This document shows, one piece after another, positions 26,886 to 35,961 of a DNA stretch of 64,000 nt (positions are counted from its first letter, which is position 1; the number at the start of each line of letters is the position of its first letter). Position numbers and translations under genes: made by a program. This DNA is from Bordetella sp. BOR01 (GTDB lineage Bacteria > Pseudomonadota > Gammaproteobacteria > Burkholderiales > Burkholderiaceae_B). The notes beneath the pieces were generated by a model that saw only the letters and a program-made list of their open reading frames with translations, was not told the DNA's origin and searched no databases. The stretch spans positions 1,240,001 through 1,304,000 of the forward strand of contig NZ_JAHUWT010000003.1 in the NCBI RefSeq assembly GCF_019218885.1. The letters run 5' to 3'.

Positions 26886-27995
26886 ATGCAATATTTGTTG
26901 ACCGCGTTTCTAACTTCACTGGTATTCACCGCACTCATCGTGCGGTGCCGCTGCCTGCATAACGGCCTGACGGCGGACCATGAACTCCATGGTGTGCAGA
27001 AATACCACACCAAGCCCGTTCCGCGCATCGGCGGGGTGTCCCTGGTGGTTGCCATGGCGGCCACCTGTACGGTGGCGGCCTTGCGCGAACCGCAAGAGCT
27101 GCCTGAAATGCTGTTGCTGCTGGCGGCTGCCACTCCGGCCTTCGCCGGCGGGCTGGCCGAAGACCTGACCAAGCGCGTACGGGTACTGACCCGCCTGCTC
27201 CTGGCGATGGCGTCCGGGGCGCTTGCGTATTTCTTGCTGGGGGCCGCGGTCACCCGCGTGGACATCATCGGGCTGGACTGGCTGCTGCAGTTCGGCGCCA
27301 TATCCTTTGTTTTCACGATCGTGGCGATCAGTGGCGCGGCCAACGCCATGAATATCATCGATGGCTATAACGGCCTGGCTGCCGTGGTGTCGGCGATGAT
27401 CTTCGCGGGTTTCGCCTATGTCTGCTTCTATTTGGGCGACCGCATGCTGTTGATCGTTGCCCTGGGCATGCTGGGCGGCGTGGTGGGGTTCCTGATCTGG
27501 AATTATCCGCGCGGCCATGTCTTCCTGGGCGACGGCGGGGCATACTTCCTGGGGTTCATGATCGGCGAACTGTCGGTGCTGTTGTTGGCGCGCCATCCCG
27601 ACGTATCGGCCTGGTTTCCCTTGCTGCTGTGCATTTATCCCATCTTCGAGACGCTGTTCTCCATCTATCGCAAGCGGTGGTTGCGTGGCCGCTCGCCCGG
27701 CGCGCCCGATGGCGTGCATCTGCACATGCTGATCTATAAGCGGGTGGTTCGCTGGGTGGTGGGCTCGCGCGAGGCCCATCATCTGACCTGGCGCAATTCG
27801 CTGACTTCGCCATATCTGTGGCTGCTGTCGTCGCTGGCGGTGATTCCGGCCGTGCTGTTCTGGCAGATGCCCATCATGCTGATGCTGTGCGTGGCGGTAT
27901 TTTCGATCACTTATGTGGTGTTGTACCGCCGGCTGGTGCTGTTTCGCATGCCCAAGTGGATGGTGCTGAAAAAGAAAAAGCGGCACAGGGCCTGA
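26886..27995 (+). CDS. WecA/WbpL-type undecaprenyl-phosphate sugar-1-phosphate transferase
   Basis: Polytopic glycosyltransferase family 4 enzyme of the MraY/WecA superfamily, 369 residues. It would start O-antigen synthesis by moving a HexNAc-1-phosphate from UDP to undecaprenyl phosphate at the inner membrane. Signatures are HTKPVPRIGG after the first helix, the catalytic NAMNIIDGYNGL, FLGDGGAYFLGF, and the sugar-specificity loop with DGVHLHMLIYKR. The HxHxxxxKR-type loop and tail resemble WbpL/WbcO enzymes more than WecA; the donor sugar is not certain. It is the first gene of the rightward cluster. Confidence 0.9.
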   Translation: MQYLLTAFLTSLVFTALIVRCRCLHNGLTADHELHGVQKYHTKPVPRIGGVSLVVAMAATCTVAALREPQELPEMLLLLAAATPAFAGGLAEDLTKRVRVLTRLLLAMASGALAYFLLGAAVTRVDIIGLDWLLQFGAISFVFTIVAISGAANAMNIIDGYNGLAAVVSAMIFAGFAYVCFYLGDRMLLIVALGMLGGVVGFLIWNYPRGHVFLGDGGAYFLGFMIGELSVLLLARHPDVSAWFPLLLCIYPIFETLFSIYRKRWLRGRSPGAPDGVHLHMLIYKRVVRWVVGSREAHHLTWRNSLTSPYLWLLSSLAVIPAVLFWQMPIMLMLCVAVFSITYVVLYRRLVLFRMPKWMVLKKKKRHRA

Positions 27996-28006
27996 GACGG
28001 CACGGC

Positions 28007-29134
28007 ATGATTATCTTCGTACGCTCTTACATCGCCGATCTGGACGCGCGCCTAGCCAAGTATTTCAAGGCGCTGGACGCTGCCAGTTTGCCGTTTCGCT
28101 TCATCGGATGGAACAAAACCGGCGCGGTTGCAAAGACGTCGGATCCCCGGGTCGATTATTTCGAACGCCGTGCGCGCTTGGGCGCAGGCTGGGCCAACGC
28201 CGCGGCGCTGATGCTGTGGAACCTGTATATCCTGCGCCACCTGTTGCGCCATCGCGCGCAGGTTCGCGTGGTGCACGCTGTAGACCTGGATTGTGCGCTG
28301 GCTTGCTGGCTATTCTGCGCCATCTTCCGGCGCAGCCTGGTATTCGACATTTACGACAAGTACACGGCCGTGCGCAACATCGGAGGCCTGCTGGGGCGCA
28401 CTCTGGATGCGCTCGAGCGCCGCGTAGCCTTTGCTGCGCCACTGACCCTGCTGGCCAGCCAGGACCGCCTGGCGCAGCATGGCATTCCGGCGGGACGCGC
28501 CAATGTGCTGGTGCTTGAGAATGTGCCCTACGCCAGCATGCCTGAACCGGTGCCGGGCGATGCCCGGCCGCCCTGGAAACTTGGCTATTTCGGTGTGCTC
28601 GAAGCCCGCCATCGGGGCCTGGAAGACCTGCTGGCCGTATGTGCCGAGCGTGCCGATGTCGAGTTGCACGTTGCAGGCTACGGCGCCTTGCAGGACGATT
28701 TCAGCGCAGCCGCGCGTCAGTGCGCCAATGTGTTTTTCCATGGCCCCCTGCCCAGCGACCAGGGGTTGGCGCTGATGGCGCGCACCGACGTGATCGTGGG
28801 TTGCTATTACCCGTCGGTGGCCAACCATGCCTATGCGTCGCCCAACAAGTACTACGAACACCTGCTGCTGGGCCGCGCGATGGTGACCACGCGCGGCACG
28901 CCGCCGGGCCGCCGAGTGGTGGAGCATGGCACCGGGTGGGCGCTCGAGCCCGGGGCCGCGGCGCTGCGTCAATGGCTCGATACCCTGACCAGCCAGGCGG
29001 TGCGGCAGGCTGGCGAGCGGGCCTATGCCTTGTGGCAGCAGCGCTATGCCGCATATTTCCAGACCCACTATTGCGGGGCTTATGTCGCGCGCATCCGTGC
29101 ACTGCTCAACCAGGAGGGCGCCGATGTTGCCTGA
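28007..29134 (+). CDS. Glycosyltransferase, GT4-like
   Basis: Cytoplasmic GT-B glycosyltransferase of 375 residues. The C-terminal nucleotide-sugar part shows the pattern GYFGVLEARHRGLEDLL, VELHVAGYG, FFHGPLPSDQGLALMARTDVIVGCYYP and NKYYEHLLLGRAMVTTRGTPPG, as in family 4 enzymes; the N-terminal part carries MIIFVRSYIADLDARLAKYF. The ATG at 28007 lies 12 bases after the transferase stop. It overlaps the next gene by 11 bases. It probably adds one sugar of the O-antigen repeat or adaptor; which one cannot be told. Confidence 0.82.
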   Translation: MIIFVRSYIADLDARLAKYFKALDAASLPFRFIGWNKTGAVAKTSDPRVDYFERRARLGAGWANAAALMLWNLYILRHLLRHRAQVRVVHAVDLDCALACWLFCAIFRRSLVFDIYDKYTAVRNIGGLLGRTLDALERRVAFAAPLTLLASQDRLAQHGIPAGRANVLVLENVPYASMPEPVPGDARPPWKLGYFGVLEARHRGLEDLLAVCAERADVELHVAGYGALQDDFSAAARQCANVFFHGPLPSDQGLALMARTDVIVGCYYPSVANHAYASPNKYYEHLLLGRAMVTTRGTPPGRRVVEHGTGWALEPGAAALRQWLDTLTSQAVRQAGERAYALWQQRYAAYFQTHYCGAYVARIRALLNQEGADVA

Positions 29135-29903
29135 ACCTCCTGGCGTGTCCATCGTCATGCCGGCCTATAATGCGCAGCGCTTCATCGGCGCGGCGATCGA
29201 GTCCGTATTGGCCCAGACGCATACGCATTGGCAGCTCATCGTCGTCGATGACGCCTCGGACGATGGCACCGCTGGCCTGCTGCGCGCCTTCCAGCAGCGT
29301 GACCCGCGCGTACATTATGAGCGCATGTCCAGCAACCAGGGCGTGGTGGCTGCTCGTAATCGGGCGCTGGAGTTGGCGCAAGGGCGTTATGTGGCGTTCC
29401 TGGACAGCGACGATCTCTGGGAGCCGACCAAGCTTGCGCGCCAGGTCGCGTTCATGGAGCAATCCGGTACGCTGGTTTCTTATGCTGACTACCTGCGCGT
29501 CGACGAAGCTGGACACATATTGTCGCGCGTGCGCAGTCCCGCCAGGGTGGGGTACGCCGATATGCTCAAATCCAACCAGATCGGCAACCTGACCGGCATT
29601 TTCTTGCGTTCGGCCTTGGCCGACCTGCGGTTCGAGTCCGTGCGCCATGAAGATTATCTGTTTTGGCTGCGCGCGCTCGCACGAGTTGGCCAGGCGCGGG
29701 CCACGCCATCAGACGAGCCGCTGGCGCACTACCGCACCAGTGCGGGGTCGCTGTCGGCCAACAAGCTGCGCGCGGCCGGCTGGCAGTGGCGCATCTATCG
29801 CGAAGCGTTGGGGCTGTCGTATACCCGCAGCGCCTATTTGTTTACCTGCTATGCCCTGGCAGCCGTGCGCAAGCGGCGATCATTGCGCGGCATGTTTCAA
29901 TAA
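29124..29903 (+). CDS. Glycosyltransferase family 2
   Basis: GT-A glycosyltransferase of 259 residues: VSIVMPAYNAQRFIGAAIESVLAQTHTHW at the start, IVVDDASDDGT, and the metal-binding DSDD motif in YVAFLDSDDLWEPTKL. The ATG at 29124 has CAGGAGG upstream and overlaps the preceding gene by 11 bases. Hydrophobic helices are lacking, so it acts at the inner face of the membrane as a peripheral enzyme. Its sugar is unknown. Confidence 0.88.
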   Translation: MLPEPPGVSIVMPAYNAQRFIGAAIESVLAQTHTHWQLIVVDDASDDGTAGLLRAFQQRDPRVHYERMSSNQGVVAARNRALELAQGRYVAFLDSDDLWEPTKLARQVAFMEQSGTLVSYADYLRVDEAGHILSRVRSPARVGYADMLKSNQIGNLTGIFLRSALADLRFESVRHEDYLFWLRALARVGQARATPSDEPLAHYRTSAGSLSANKLRAAGWQWRIYREALGLSYTRSAYLFTCYALAAVRKRRSLRGMFQ

Positions 29904-29933
29904 CCATTCAAATTCAAGTGGAATCAAGCAGTC

Positions 29934-30761
29934 GTGTCTCGGCAATCCAAACATAGTCCCTCATTGTTGTATTTGCTGAAAAGCCTGAGTACCAATCGGC
30001 AATTGATCAACAATCTGATCAAGCGCGAGGTGGTCGGACGTTATCGCGGCTCGGCGCTGGGCCTGCTGTGGTCTTTCTTCAACCCGGTGCTGATGTTGCT
30101 GGTCTATACCTTCGTCTTCAGCGTGGTGTTCAAGGCGCGCTGGCCGGGCGGCACCGAATCTAAGGCCGAATTCGCCCTGGTGCTGTTCGCTGGGCTGATC
30201 ATTTTCAACCTGTTTGCCGAGTGTATCAACCGGGCGCCGTCGCTGATCCTGGGTAACGCCAATTATGTGAAAAAGGTCGTCTTCCCGCTCGAGATCCTGC
30301 CTTGTGTGTCGCTCGGGTCGGCGCTGTTTCACATGCTGGTCAGTTTGTTGGTCTGGTTGATTTTCTACATCTTCCTGTTCGGCGTTCCACACCTGACGGT
30401 ACTGCTGTTTCCCCTGGTGATATTGCCTCTGATGGTGATGACACTGGGCCTGAGCTGGTTTCTGGCCGCGTTGGGGGTGTATTTGCGCGACGTAACGCAG
30501 TTCATCACCATCGTCACGACGGTGCTCATGTTCCTGTCGCCCATTTTCTATTCGGCCGAGGTCCTGCCGGAGCGCTATCGTCCCTTTCTGCATATCAGTC
30601 CGCTGACGCTGATCATCGAGCAGGGGCGCGATGTGCTGTTCTGGGGCAAGGGCATTACCTGGAGTACCTGGACGCTATACATGATTGCCGCCATCGTTGT
30701 TGCGACACTGGGATTCGCCTGGTTCCAGAAAACAAGGAAAGGGTTCGCCGATGTCTTGTGA
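29934..30761 (+). CDS. wzm: Polysaccharide ABC transporter permease
   Basis: Six-helix ABC-2 type permease of 275 residues that exports undecaprenyl-linked O antigen across the inner membrane. Diagnostic features are an N-terminal amphipathic segment followed by LIKREVVGRYRGSALGLLWSFFNP, the mid-protein NYVKKVVFPLEILP, and SPIFYSAEVLPERYRPF. It starts with GTG at 29934 and overlaps wzt by 11 bases. With wzt it marks the locus as the ABC-dependent type and not Wzy-dependent; no wzx or wzy is seen in this cluster. Confidence 0.93.
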   Translation: MSRQSKHSPSLLYLLKSLSTNRQLINNLIKREVVGRYRGSALGLLWSFFNPVLMLLVYTFVFSVVFKARWPGGTESKAEFALVLFAGLIIFNLFAECINRAPSLILGNANYVKKVVFPLEILPCVSLGSALFHMLVSLLVWLIFYIFLFGVPHLTVLLFPLVILPLMVMTLGLSWFLAALGVYLRDVTQFITIVTTVLMFLSPIFYSAEVLPERYRPFLHISPLTLIIEQGRDVLFWGKGITWSTWTLYMIAAIVVATLGFAWFQKTRKGFADVL

Positions 30762-32040
30762 ACGTGTAATCTCGGTGGACAAGGTCTCGAAGCGATTCGA
30801 GATGTACGGGCAGCCGCGTGACCGCTTGCTGCAGTTTCTTTCTTTCGGCCGGCGGCAGTATTTCAAAGAATTCTGGGCTCTGCGCGACGTGTCGCTGGAC
30901 GTCTGCAAGGGCGAAACCGTCGGTATCCTGGGGCGCAACGGCAGTGGCAAGAGCACGTTGCTGCAGATTATCGCCGGCACGCTCTCGCCCACTACCGGCG
31001 ATGTGCAAGTGACGGGCAAGTTGGCCGCGCTGCTGGAACTGGGTTCGGGATTCAACCCCGAGTTCACCGGGCGCGAAAACGTCTACCTGAACGGTTCGGT
31101 GCTGGGTTTCTCGACGGCGCAGATGGATGCCCGGTTCGATGAGATCGCGGCGTTTGCAGATATCGGCGAACACCTGGATCAGCCAGTCAAGACTTATTCC
31201 AGCGGCATGTACGTGCGCTTGGCTTTCGCTGTGCAGGCCTGCGTGCAGCCTGACATTCTGATCGTCGACGAGGCACTCTCGGTGGGTGACGAGAAATTTC
31301 AGCGCAAGTGCTTCGACTATATCGAGGGGCTGCGCGTCGGTGGTTGCGCGATCTTGATCGTGACGCACTCGACCGCGACGGTCGAGAAATTCTGCCAGCG
31401 CGCCGCCCTGCTGCATCGTGGCGAATTGCACGCGCTGGGGCCCGCGAAGAACGTCATCGACCAATACCACGCGTTGCTGTATTCCGACGAGAAGACCTAC
31501 CTGCGCTACTTGAACGCCAACCAGGGCCAGCAGCAGAGCGCCGTGGCCGTGGAAAGCGGCACTACCTCGCAGGCGCAGGACACGCCGGCCGCCGAATCGG
31601 AAGGCGACATGCGTGCCGCGATCCGTGCCTGGCAAGTGTGCGACGAGGGCGGCACAGCCTGCGAAGCCTTCCATAGCGGGCAGAAAGCCACTATTGCGGT
31701 CGATGTTGACGTATTTGCCCCTATTACAATGTTGCAGGCCGGCCTGCTGATTCGCACCATCGAAGGCGTATCCGCGTTCGGAACCAGCACGCTCTATCAC
31801 GGGACCAGCTATCCTTCGCCCCAATCCGGGGATCGCTTGCGGGTCGAATTTGCCTTGGATTTGACGCTGGGCGAGGGCACTTATTTCGTCACCTTGGCAA
31901 TCGCCGAGGAAGTGACGCAGGCGCATATGGAATACCTTGATCGCAAGACTGACGCCATTATCTTGAAGATCAGCCAGCGGCCTTTGCTGGGCGGCGGCAT
32001 TGCAGCACTGCGCTCGTCGGTAAGCGTAGCCAAACTGTGA
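30751..32040 (+). CDS. wzt: Polysaccharide ABC transporter ATPase with C-terminal carbohydrate-binding extension
   Basis: ATPase partner of Wzm, 429 residues. The nucleotide-binding domain (about 1-245) has Walker A GRNGSGKS at 61-68, a degenerate signature YSSGMYVRLAF and Walker B ILIVDEALSVGD. Residues from about 280 form an added beta-rich domain like Wzt-C of E. coli O9a, which binds the non-reducing end of the finished glycan (AFGTSTLYHG is a typical piece). Short Wzt proteins lack this. The ATG at 30751 follows AAGGAAAGG. The extension implies that the polymer carries a terminal modification that is checked before export. Confidence 0.92.
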   Translation: MSCERVISVDKVSKRFEMYGQPRDRLLQFLSFGRRQYFKEFWALRDVSLDVCKGETVGILGRNGSGKSTLLQIIAGTLSPTTGDVQVTGKLAALLELGSGFNPEFTGRENVYLNGSVLGFSTAQMDARFDEIAAFADIGEHLDQPVKTYSSGMYVRLAFAVQACVQPDILIVDEALSVGDEKFQRKCFDYIEGLRVGGCAILIVTHSTATVEKFCQRAALLHRGELHALGPAKNVIDQYHALLYSDEKTYLRYLNANQGQQQSAVAVESGTTSQAQDTPAAESEGDMRAAIRAWQVCDEGGTACEAFHSGQKATIAVDVDVFAPITMLQAGLLIRTIEGVSAFGTSTLYHGTSYPSPQSGDRLRVEFALDLTLGEGTYFVTLAIAEEVTQAHMEYLDRKTDAIILKISQRPLLGGGIAALRSSVSVAKL

Positions 32041-32047
32041 GTGCCTC

Positions 32048-33469
32048 ATGCCTTCCCTGTTGATCATCACCGAACATTTCGACATAGGCGGCCTGGAAAC
32101 GTACATCCGCGGGCAGGTGCGGGCCATGGCCCGGCTGGGGTGGCGTGTGTACATGGCGTGCGGCGGTGAGCCGCGTACCGAACTCTTGCCCACGGAAATC
32201 ACCGCATTGTGCCCAGGCCTGTCGCTTGGCGTCGAGGCCACTGCCGCCGACCTCTTGCGCGCGACACGGACCTTGCGGACGTTCATCCAGCGCCATGGTA
32301 TTACCCATGTGCACGCGCATCCTTTTATCTGCCTGTTTCCGGCGCTGCTGGCAGCCAAGCTCGAAGGGTTGCCCTATGTGGCAACCCTGCACGGCCCCAG
32401 TTCGCTAAGCGGCGGCTATGGCCCGCTCAACGACTTTCTGCTGTCTGGCGTGGTATTGCCTCACGCCGACCGGGTCGTCGCCGTCTCGGAAGAGGTGCGT
32501 GCCCTGGCTGCGTCCTACATGGATGATGAATGCTTGCTGGTACAGCCCAATGCGGTCGATCTGCAGCTATTCCAGCCGCAGTCGCCGGTGGCGGACGGGC
32601 TGGCGCGCTGGCTGGTCGTCAGCCGCCTGGATGCCTTCAAGACAGTCGGTATCCGGCAGTTTGCCAGCCATGCGCGTACGGCCGGCTTGCCGGGCGTCGA
32701 TATCGCGGGTGAAGGTCCCGCGCAGGCACAGTTGCAAGAGCAACTGGCGCAGGACGGCTTGGCGGAGTTTGTGCGTTTTCTGGGCGTGCGTGCCGATATT
32801 CCCGAACTGATGCGCGCCAGTTGCGGCGTGGCAGGCATGGGCCGCGTGCTGCTAGAAGGCCTGGCTAGCGGCAGACCCTGTTGCCTGGTCGGTTACGACG
32901 GTGTCAAGGGTATCGTCGACCGCGCATTATTCGACGCAGCGGTTACCGCCAACTTCTCCGGACGCGGCCTGCCCAATATTTCGGCCGAGCAATTGCGCGC
33001 GCAATTGGCCAACCATCCGCCTGGCAGCAATACCGAGCTGCATGACAAGGTTGCGAATGCTTATGCAGAGTCGCGGATCTGGCAGGGGTTTGCCGACGGC
33101 CTTGCCGTCCTGCCGGCCCGGCCGGCGCCGCTGCTGGCGCCGTTATACAGCCTGATCCAGTCCGACAGTGCGCAGGCCGATGCGTTGCCCTATCTGAGAT
33201 CGGATGCGTTCTTCTACGAGGTGGGCCGGGTCGTGCACGGCTCCCGGCATTTTTCCGCGGGATTGGCAGCTTCGTTTGACTTCTATTTCCAGCGCGCCCG
33301 ATGGCTGGTCGCAACGAATGAACTGGCGCCGCTGATTGCATCGCTGGCCGAGCAGCAGGCGCATCTGGATGCGCAACTCGAGACTCTGCTGGAGCGTGAG
33401 CGCCCGGTCGAAAAGGGTCCTTTTGACTCTTGGTGGTCAAGGCTGGCCGGCCGGTGGGTTCGCGATTGA
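32048..33469 (+). CDS. Glycosyltransferase, GT4-like with C-terminal extension
   Basis: GT-B glycosyltransferase of 473 residues, 7 bases after wzt. The N-terminal domain begins LLIITEHFDIGGLETYIRGQVRAMARLGW, close to family 4 enzymes; the donor domain shows WLVVSRLDAFKTVGI, DIAGEGPAQAQL, FVRFLGVRADIPELM and EGLASGRPCCLVGYDGVKG. About 100 further residues follow, without a recognisable domain. It could be the main polymerising transferase or the one adding the terminal residue; this is not decidable here. Confidence 0.82.
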   Translation: MPSLLIITEHFDIGGLETYIRGQVRAMARLGWRVYMACGGEPRTELLPTEITALCPGLSLGVEATAADLLRATRTLRTFIQRHGITHVHAHPFICLFPALLAAKLEGLPYVATLHGPSSLSGGYGPLNDFLLSGVVLPHADRVVAVSEEVRALAASYMDDECLLVQPNAVDLQLFQPQSPVADGLARWLVVSRLDAFKTVGIRQFASHARTAGLPGVDIAGEGPAQAQLQEQLAQDGLAEFVRFLGVRADIPELMRASCGVAGMGRVLLEGLASGRPCCLVGYDGVKGIVDRALFDAAVTANFSGRGLPNISAEQLRAQLANHPPGSNTELHDKVANAYAESRIWQGFADGLAVLPARPAPLLAPLYSLIQSDSAQADALPYLRSDAFFYEVGRVVHGSRHFSAGLAASFDFYFQRARWLVATNELAPLIASLAEQQAHLDAQLETLLERERPVEKGPFDSWWSRLAGRWVRD

Positions 33470-33552
33470 TGATTGCACTGCCACCTATGGACGGGTCGGC
33501 CCGCATGGCCGCCGCTTCCGCTCAGACATATAAAAGTAAAAGCGCTTAGCTG

Positions 33553-33583
33553 CATGGCCTGCGCCGCAATGCCGCAGGCCATG
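33553..33583 (+). other. Perfect inverted repeat inside the O-antigen cluster
   Basis: An 11-base perfect stem (CATGGCCTGCG at 33553-33563, CGCAGGCCATG at 33573-33583) with a 9-base loop lies in the 131-base gap between two glycosyltransferase genes. No T-run follows, so it is more likely an attenuator, mRNA-stability structure or protein site than a simple terminator. Confidence 0.4.
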
Positions 33584-33600
33584 GTTGGCAAGAATGTGGG

Positions 33601-34785
33601 ATGGAAATGAAAAAACTCAAAGGTTTCGCAGTTTCGTGGTTCTTCGCGCCCTATATCGGTTCTGCCGATCTGGATTTTTTCAAGCGCATCAAGGATACGA
33701 ACCTGTCTTATACGGTGGTGCAGGCTGCGCGCGAACGGCGCGATGATCAAGTATTGAAATATGCCTCGACCGATATCGAGCGCATCGAGCTGCAGGTCGA
33801 TCACGCAAATCCTCGCACCCAGTCGGCGCGCGCGGGATTCGTGCGGGGTGTGCTCGACGCGTTTGCGCGATCGGAAGAAAACTACGATTTCATCATCTCG
33901 CATTCCAACGAATTAATCAGCCATGCCGCGGCGGCCGAAATCAAGAAACTACACCCGAATATTCCCTGGATTGTGTACTTCGGTGATTTGTTCGTGCGCA
34001 ATCCCTATGTCACCAAGGGATTTCCCCTTGCGGATGAGGACCGTACTATCGAGCGAGATACGCTACGCTTGGCCGATCGGGTGATTGTCAATAATACGTA
34101 CCAGCGCGACTTGATGTTCACCGGAGACTTGGCACCGCTGGTCGACAAATCTGTTGTTGTCCCGCATTGTTTTGACCCGAGCATGTACCCGCCAACGGCA
34201 ACGCATCGTAACGACAAGTTCGTTTTTTCTCATTTGGGCATGCTGTACTACATCAAGCGGACGGCCACCCCGGTGCTGCGGGCCGTGGATCGCCTGCTGG
34301 AAATTTACCCGGAATACCGCGGTCGTTTTGAAGTCCGATTCTACGGCGCGTCGCCCGGCGAGCAAGACCTGCATCAGCATGCTGCGATGCGCAATCCCAG
34401 CCACGTGCGGTTTGAAAAACCAGTGTCCTACGCAGAAAGCCTGCGCTTGATGTGCGAGGCAGACGCTCTGTTGCTGATCGACGGTCTGTTTTCACAGGAA
34501 GAGGACGGGCTGGACTGCAATCCCTTCTTTCCCGGAAAATTGACGGACTACATGGGCGCGCGTCGCCCCATAGCGTCAGTCACCATGCCTAAGGGACCAA
34601 CCGCCGAGATCATGGCGCGTGCGGGAAACCTGGTGGCCGACGGCCGCATCGATCGCATTGCGTATGTATTGAAGCGATACATAGATCAGAAGATTACCCC
34701 CGACTATTCGGTTTACAACGAGTACACCGTCGACAATATCGCGCCATTGATGGAAAGCGCGATCCGGTCGGCAATCAAGGTTTGA
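33601..34785 (+). CDS. Glycosyltransferase-like protein, GT-B fold
   Basis: Protein of 394 residues that I read as a GT-B glycosyltransferase: DFIISHSNELISHAAAAEI and WIVYFGDLFVRNPY in the first half, and in the donor domain FVFSHLGMLYYIKR, FEVRFYGASPGEQD, SYAESLRLMCEADALLLIDG and FFPGKLTDYMGARRPIASV, a glycogen-phosphorylase/GT4-type E-x7-E region variant. The gene is lower in GC than its neighbours, which points to acquisition as part of a transferred O-antigen cassette. Start alternatives are 33601 and 33607. Sugar unknown. Confidence 0.75.
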   Translation: MEMKKLKGFAVSWFFAPYIGSADLDFFKRIKDTNLSYTVVQAARERRDDQVLKYASTDIERIELQVDHANPRTQSARAGFVRGVLDAFARSEENYDFIISHSNELISHAAAAEIKKLHPNIPWIVYFGDLFVRNPYVTKGFPLADEDRTIERDTLRLADRVIVNNTYQRDLMFTGDLAPLVDKSVVVPHCFDPSMYPPTATHRNDKFVFSHLGMLYYIKRTATPVLRAVDRLLEIYPEYRGRFEVRFYGASPGEQDLHQHAAMRNPSHVRFEKPVSYAESLRLMCEADALLLIDGLFSQEEDGLDCNPFFPGKLTDYMGARRPIASVTMPKGPTAEIMARAGNLVADGRIDRIAYVLKRYIDQKITPDYSVYNEYTVDNIAPLMESAIRSAIKV

Positions 34786-34788
34786 GAT

Positions 34789-35961
34789 ATGAGCAATTAC
34801 GACATCATCATCGTGGGCACAGGCTTCGCCGGTTCGATATTGGCTGAGCGCCTGGCTTCCCAGCAAGGGCGCCGGATACTGTTGATCGAGCAGCGCGATC
34901 ATGTCGCCGGCAACATGTACGACTACCAGGACGAACATGGCGTGCGGGTACACAAATATGGCCCCCATCTGTTTCGCACCAATAGTCCGCGCGTGCTTGC
35001 GTATATTTCGCAATTTACCGGTTGGCATCCCTACCAGCACCGGGTGTTGGCCGAAGTGCAGGGCCAACTGGTGCCCGTGCCATTCAACCTGACCTCGCTC
35101 GAAAAACTCCTGCCCGATCAGGCGGCCGAGCTGAAGGAATTGTTGGTTGGGCAGTTTGGCATGGACGTCAAAGTGCCCGTGTCGGTGCTTCGCAAGCATG
35201 ACGATCCGCGTATCAGCGAACTGGGCGACTTTATTTTCCAGAATATCTACCTGAACTACACGACCAAGCAGTGGGGAGACAAGCCCGAGAATCTGGACTT
35301 TGAAACCATTACCGCGCGGGTGCCGGTGCACTTGTCGTACGACGATCGCTATTTTCAGGAAAGCCACCAGGCGCTGCCTAAAGATGGCTACACGGCGATG
35401 TTCGAGAAAATGCTGGCGCATCCTCTGATCGAGGTGCGCCTTGGTACCAAGGCCAGTCAGGTGCTGAGCCTGCAGGCGGATGGGACCGTGCTGTTCGAGG
35501 GGCATCCGTTTGCCGGCACGGTGATCTACACCGGCGCGCTGGATGAGCTGTTCGAGTACCGGTATGGCGAATTGCCCTACCGCTCGCTGCGCTTCGACCT
35601 GGAAACGCACGCGATGGAGTACTACCAGCCGACCGCCACGGTGAATTATCCCAATACCCAGGCCTATACGCGCATTACCGAGTACAAGCACATGATGGAG
35701 GCCAAGCCGGCCAAGACGACCATCATGAAGGAATACCCGCAGGAGTACGATCGACGAGTGCCTGCCAAGAGCATTCCCTATTATCCAATTCCTAAAGACA
35801 GCAACGCCGAGCTGTATGCAAAATATCTGGCAGCGGCGGAGTCATACAAGCAACTGAAATTGGTTGGCCGGCTGGCCGAATACCGCTATTACGATATGAA
35901 CAACATCATCGAGCGGGCTTTGGACGTATACGAAAAAGAACTTGCGGGCGGACCGAACTAA
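34789..35961 (+). CDS. glf: UDP-galactopyranose mutase
   Basis: FAD enzyme that converts UDP-galactopyranose to UDP-galactofuranose, the donor for Galf-containing glycans. The 390-residue length is normal. Signatures: IIIVGTGFAGSILAERLA (FAD), EQRDHVAGNMYDY, KYGPHLFRTNSPRV, LNYTTKQWG, PKDGYTAMFEKML, and near the C-terminus GRLAEYRYYDMNNIIERAL. It lies 3 bases after the previous gene and its stop overlaps the start of the next by one base. Its presence predicts galactofuranose in the O antigen. Confidence 0.96.
   Translation: MSNYDIIIVGTGFAGSILAERLASQQGRRILLIEQRDHVAGNMYDYQDEHGVRVHKYGPHLFRTNSPRVLAYISQFTGWHPYQHRVLAEVQGQLVPVPFNLTSLEKLLPDQAAELKELLVGQFGMDVKVPVSVLRKHDDPRISELGDFIFQNIYLNYTTKQWGDKPENLDFETITARVPVHLSYDDRYFQESHQALPKDGYTAMFEKMLAHPLIEVRLGTKASQVLSLQADGTVLFEGHPFAGTVIYTGALDELFEYRYGELPYRSLRFDLETHAMEYYQPTATVNYPNTQAYTRITEYKHMMEAKPAKTTIMKEYPQEYDRRVPAKSIPYYPIPKDSNAELYAKYLAAAESYKQLKLVGRLAEYRYYDMNNIIERALDVYEKELAGGPN

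Noticed and set aside
33484-33600. tRNA or small RNA gene in the gap of the O-antigen cluster
   Set aside because: Apart from one 11-base stem there is no cloverleaf, no TTCGA-type T-loop and no promoter-terminator pair.
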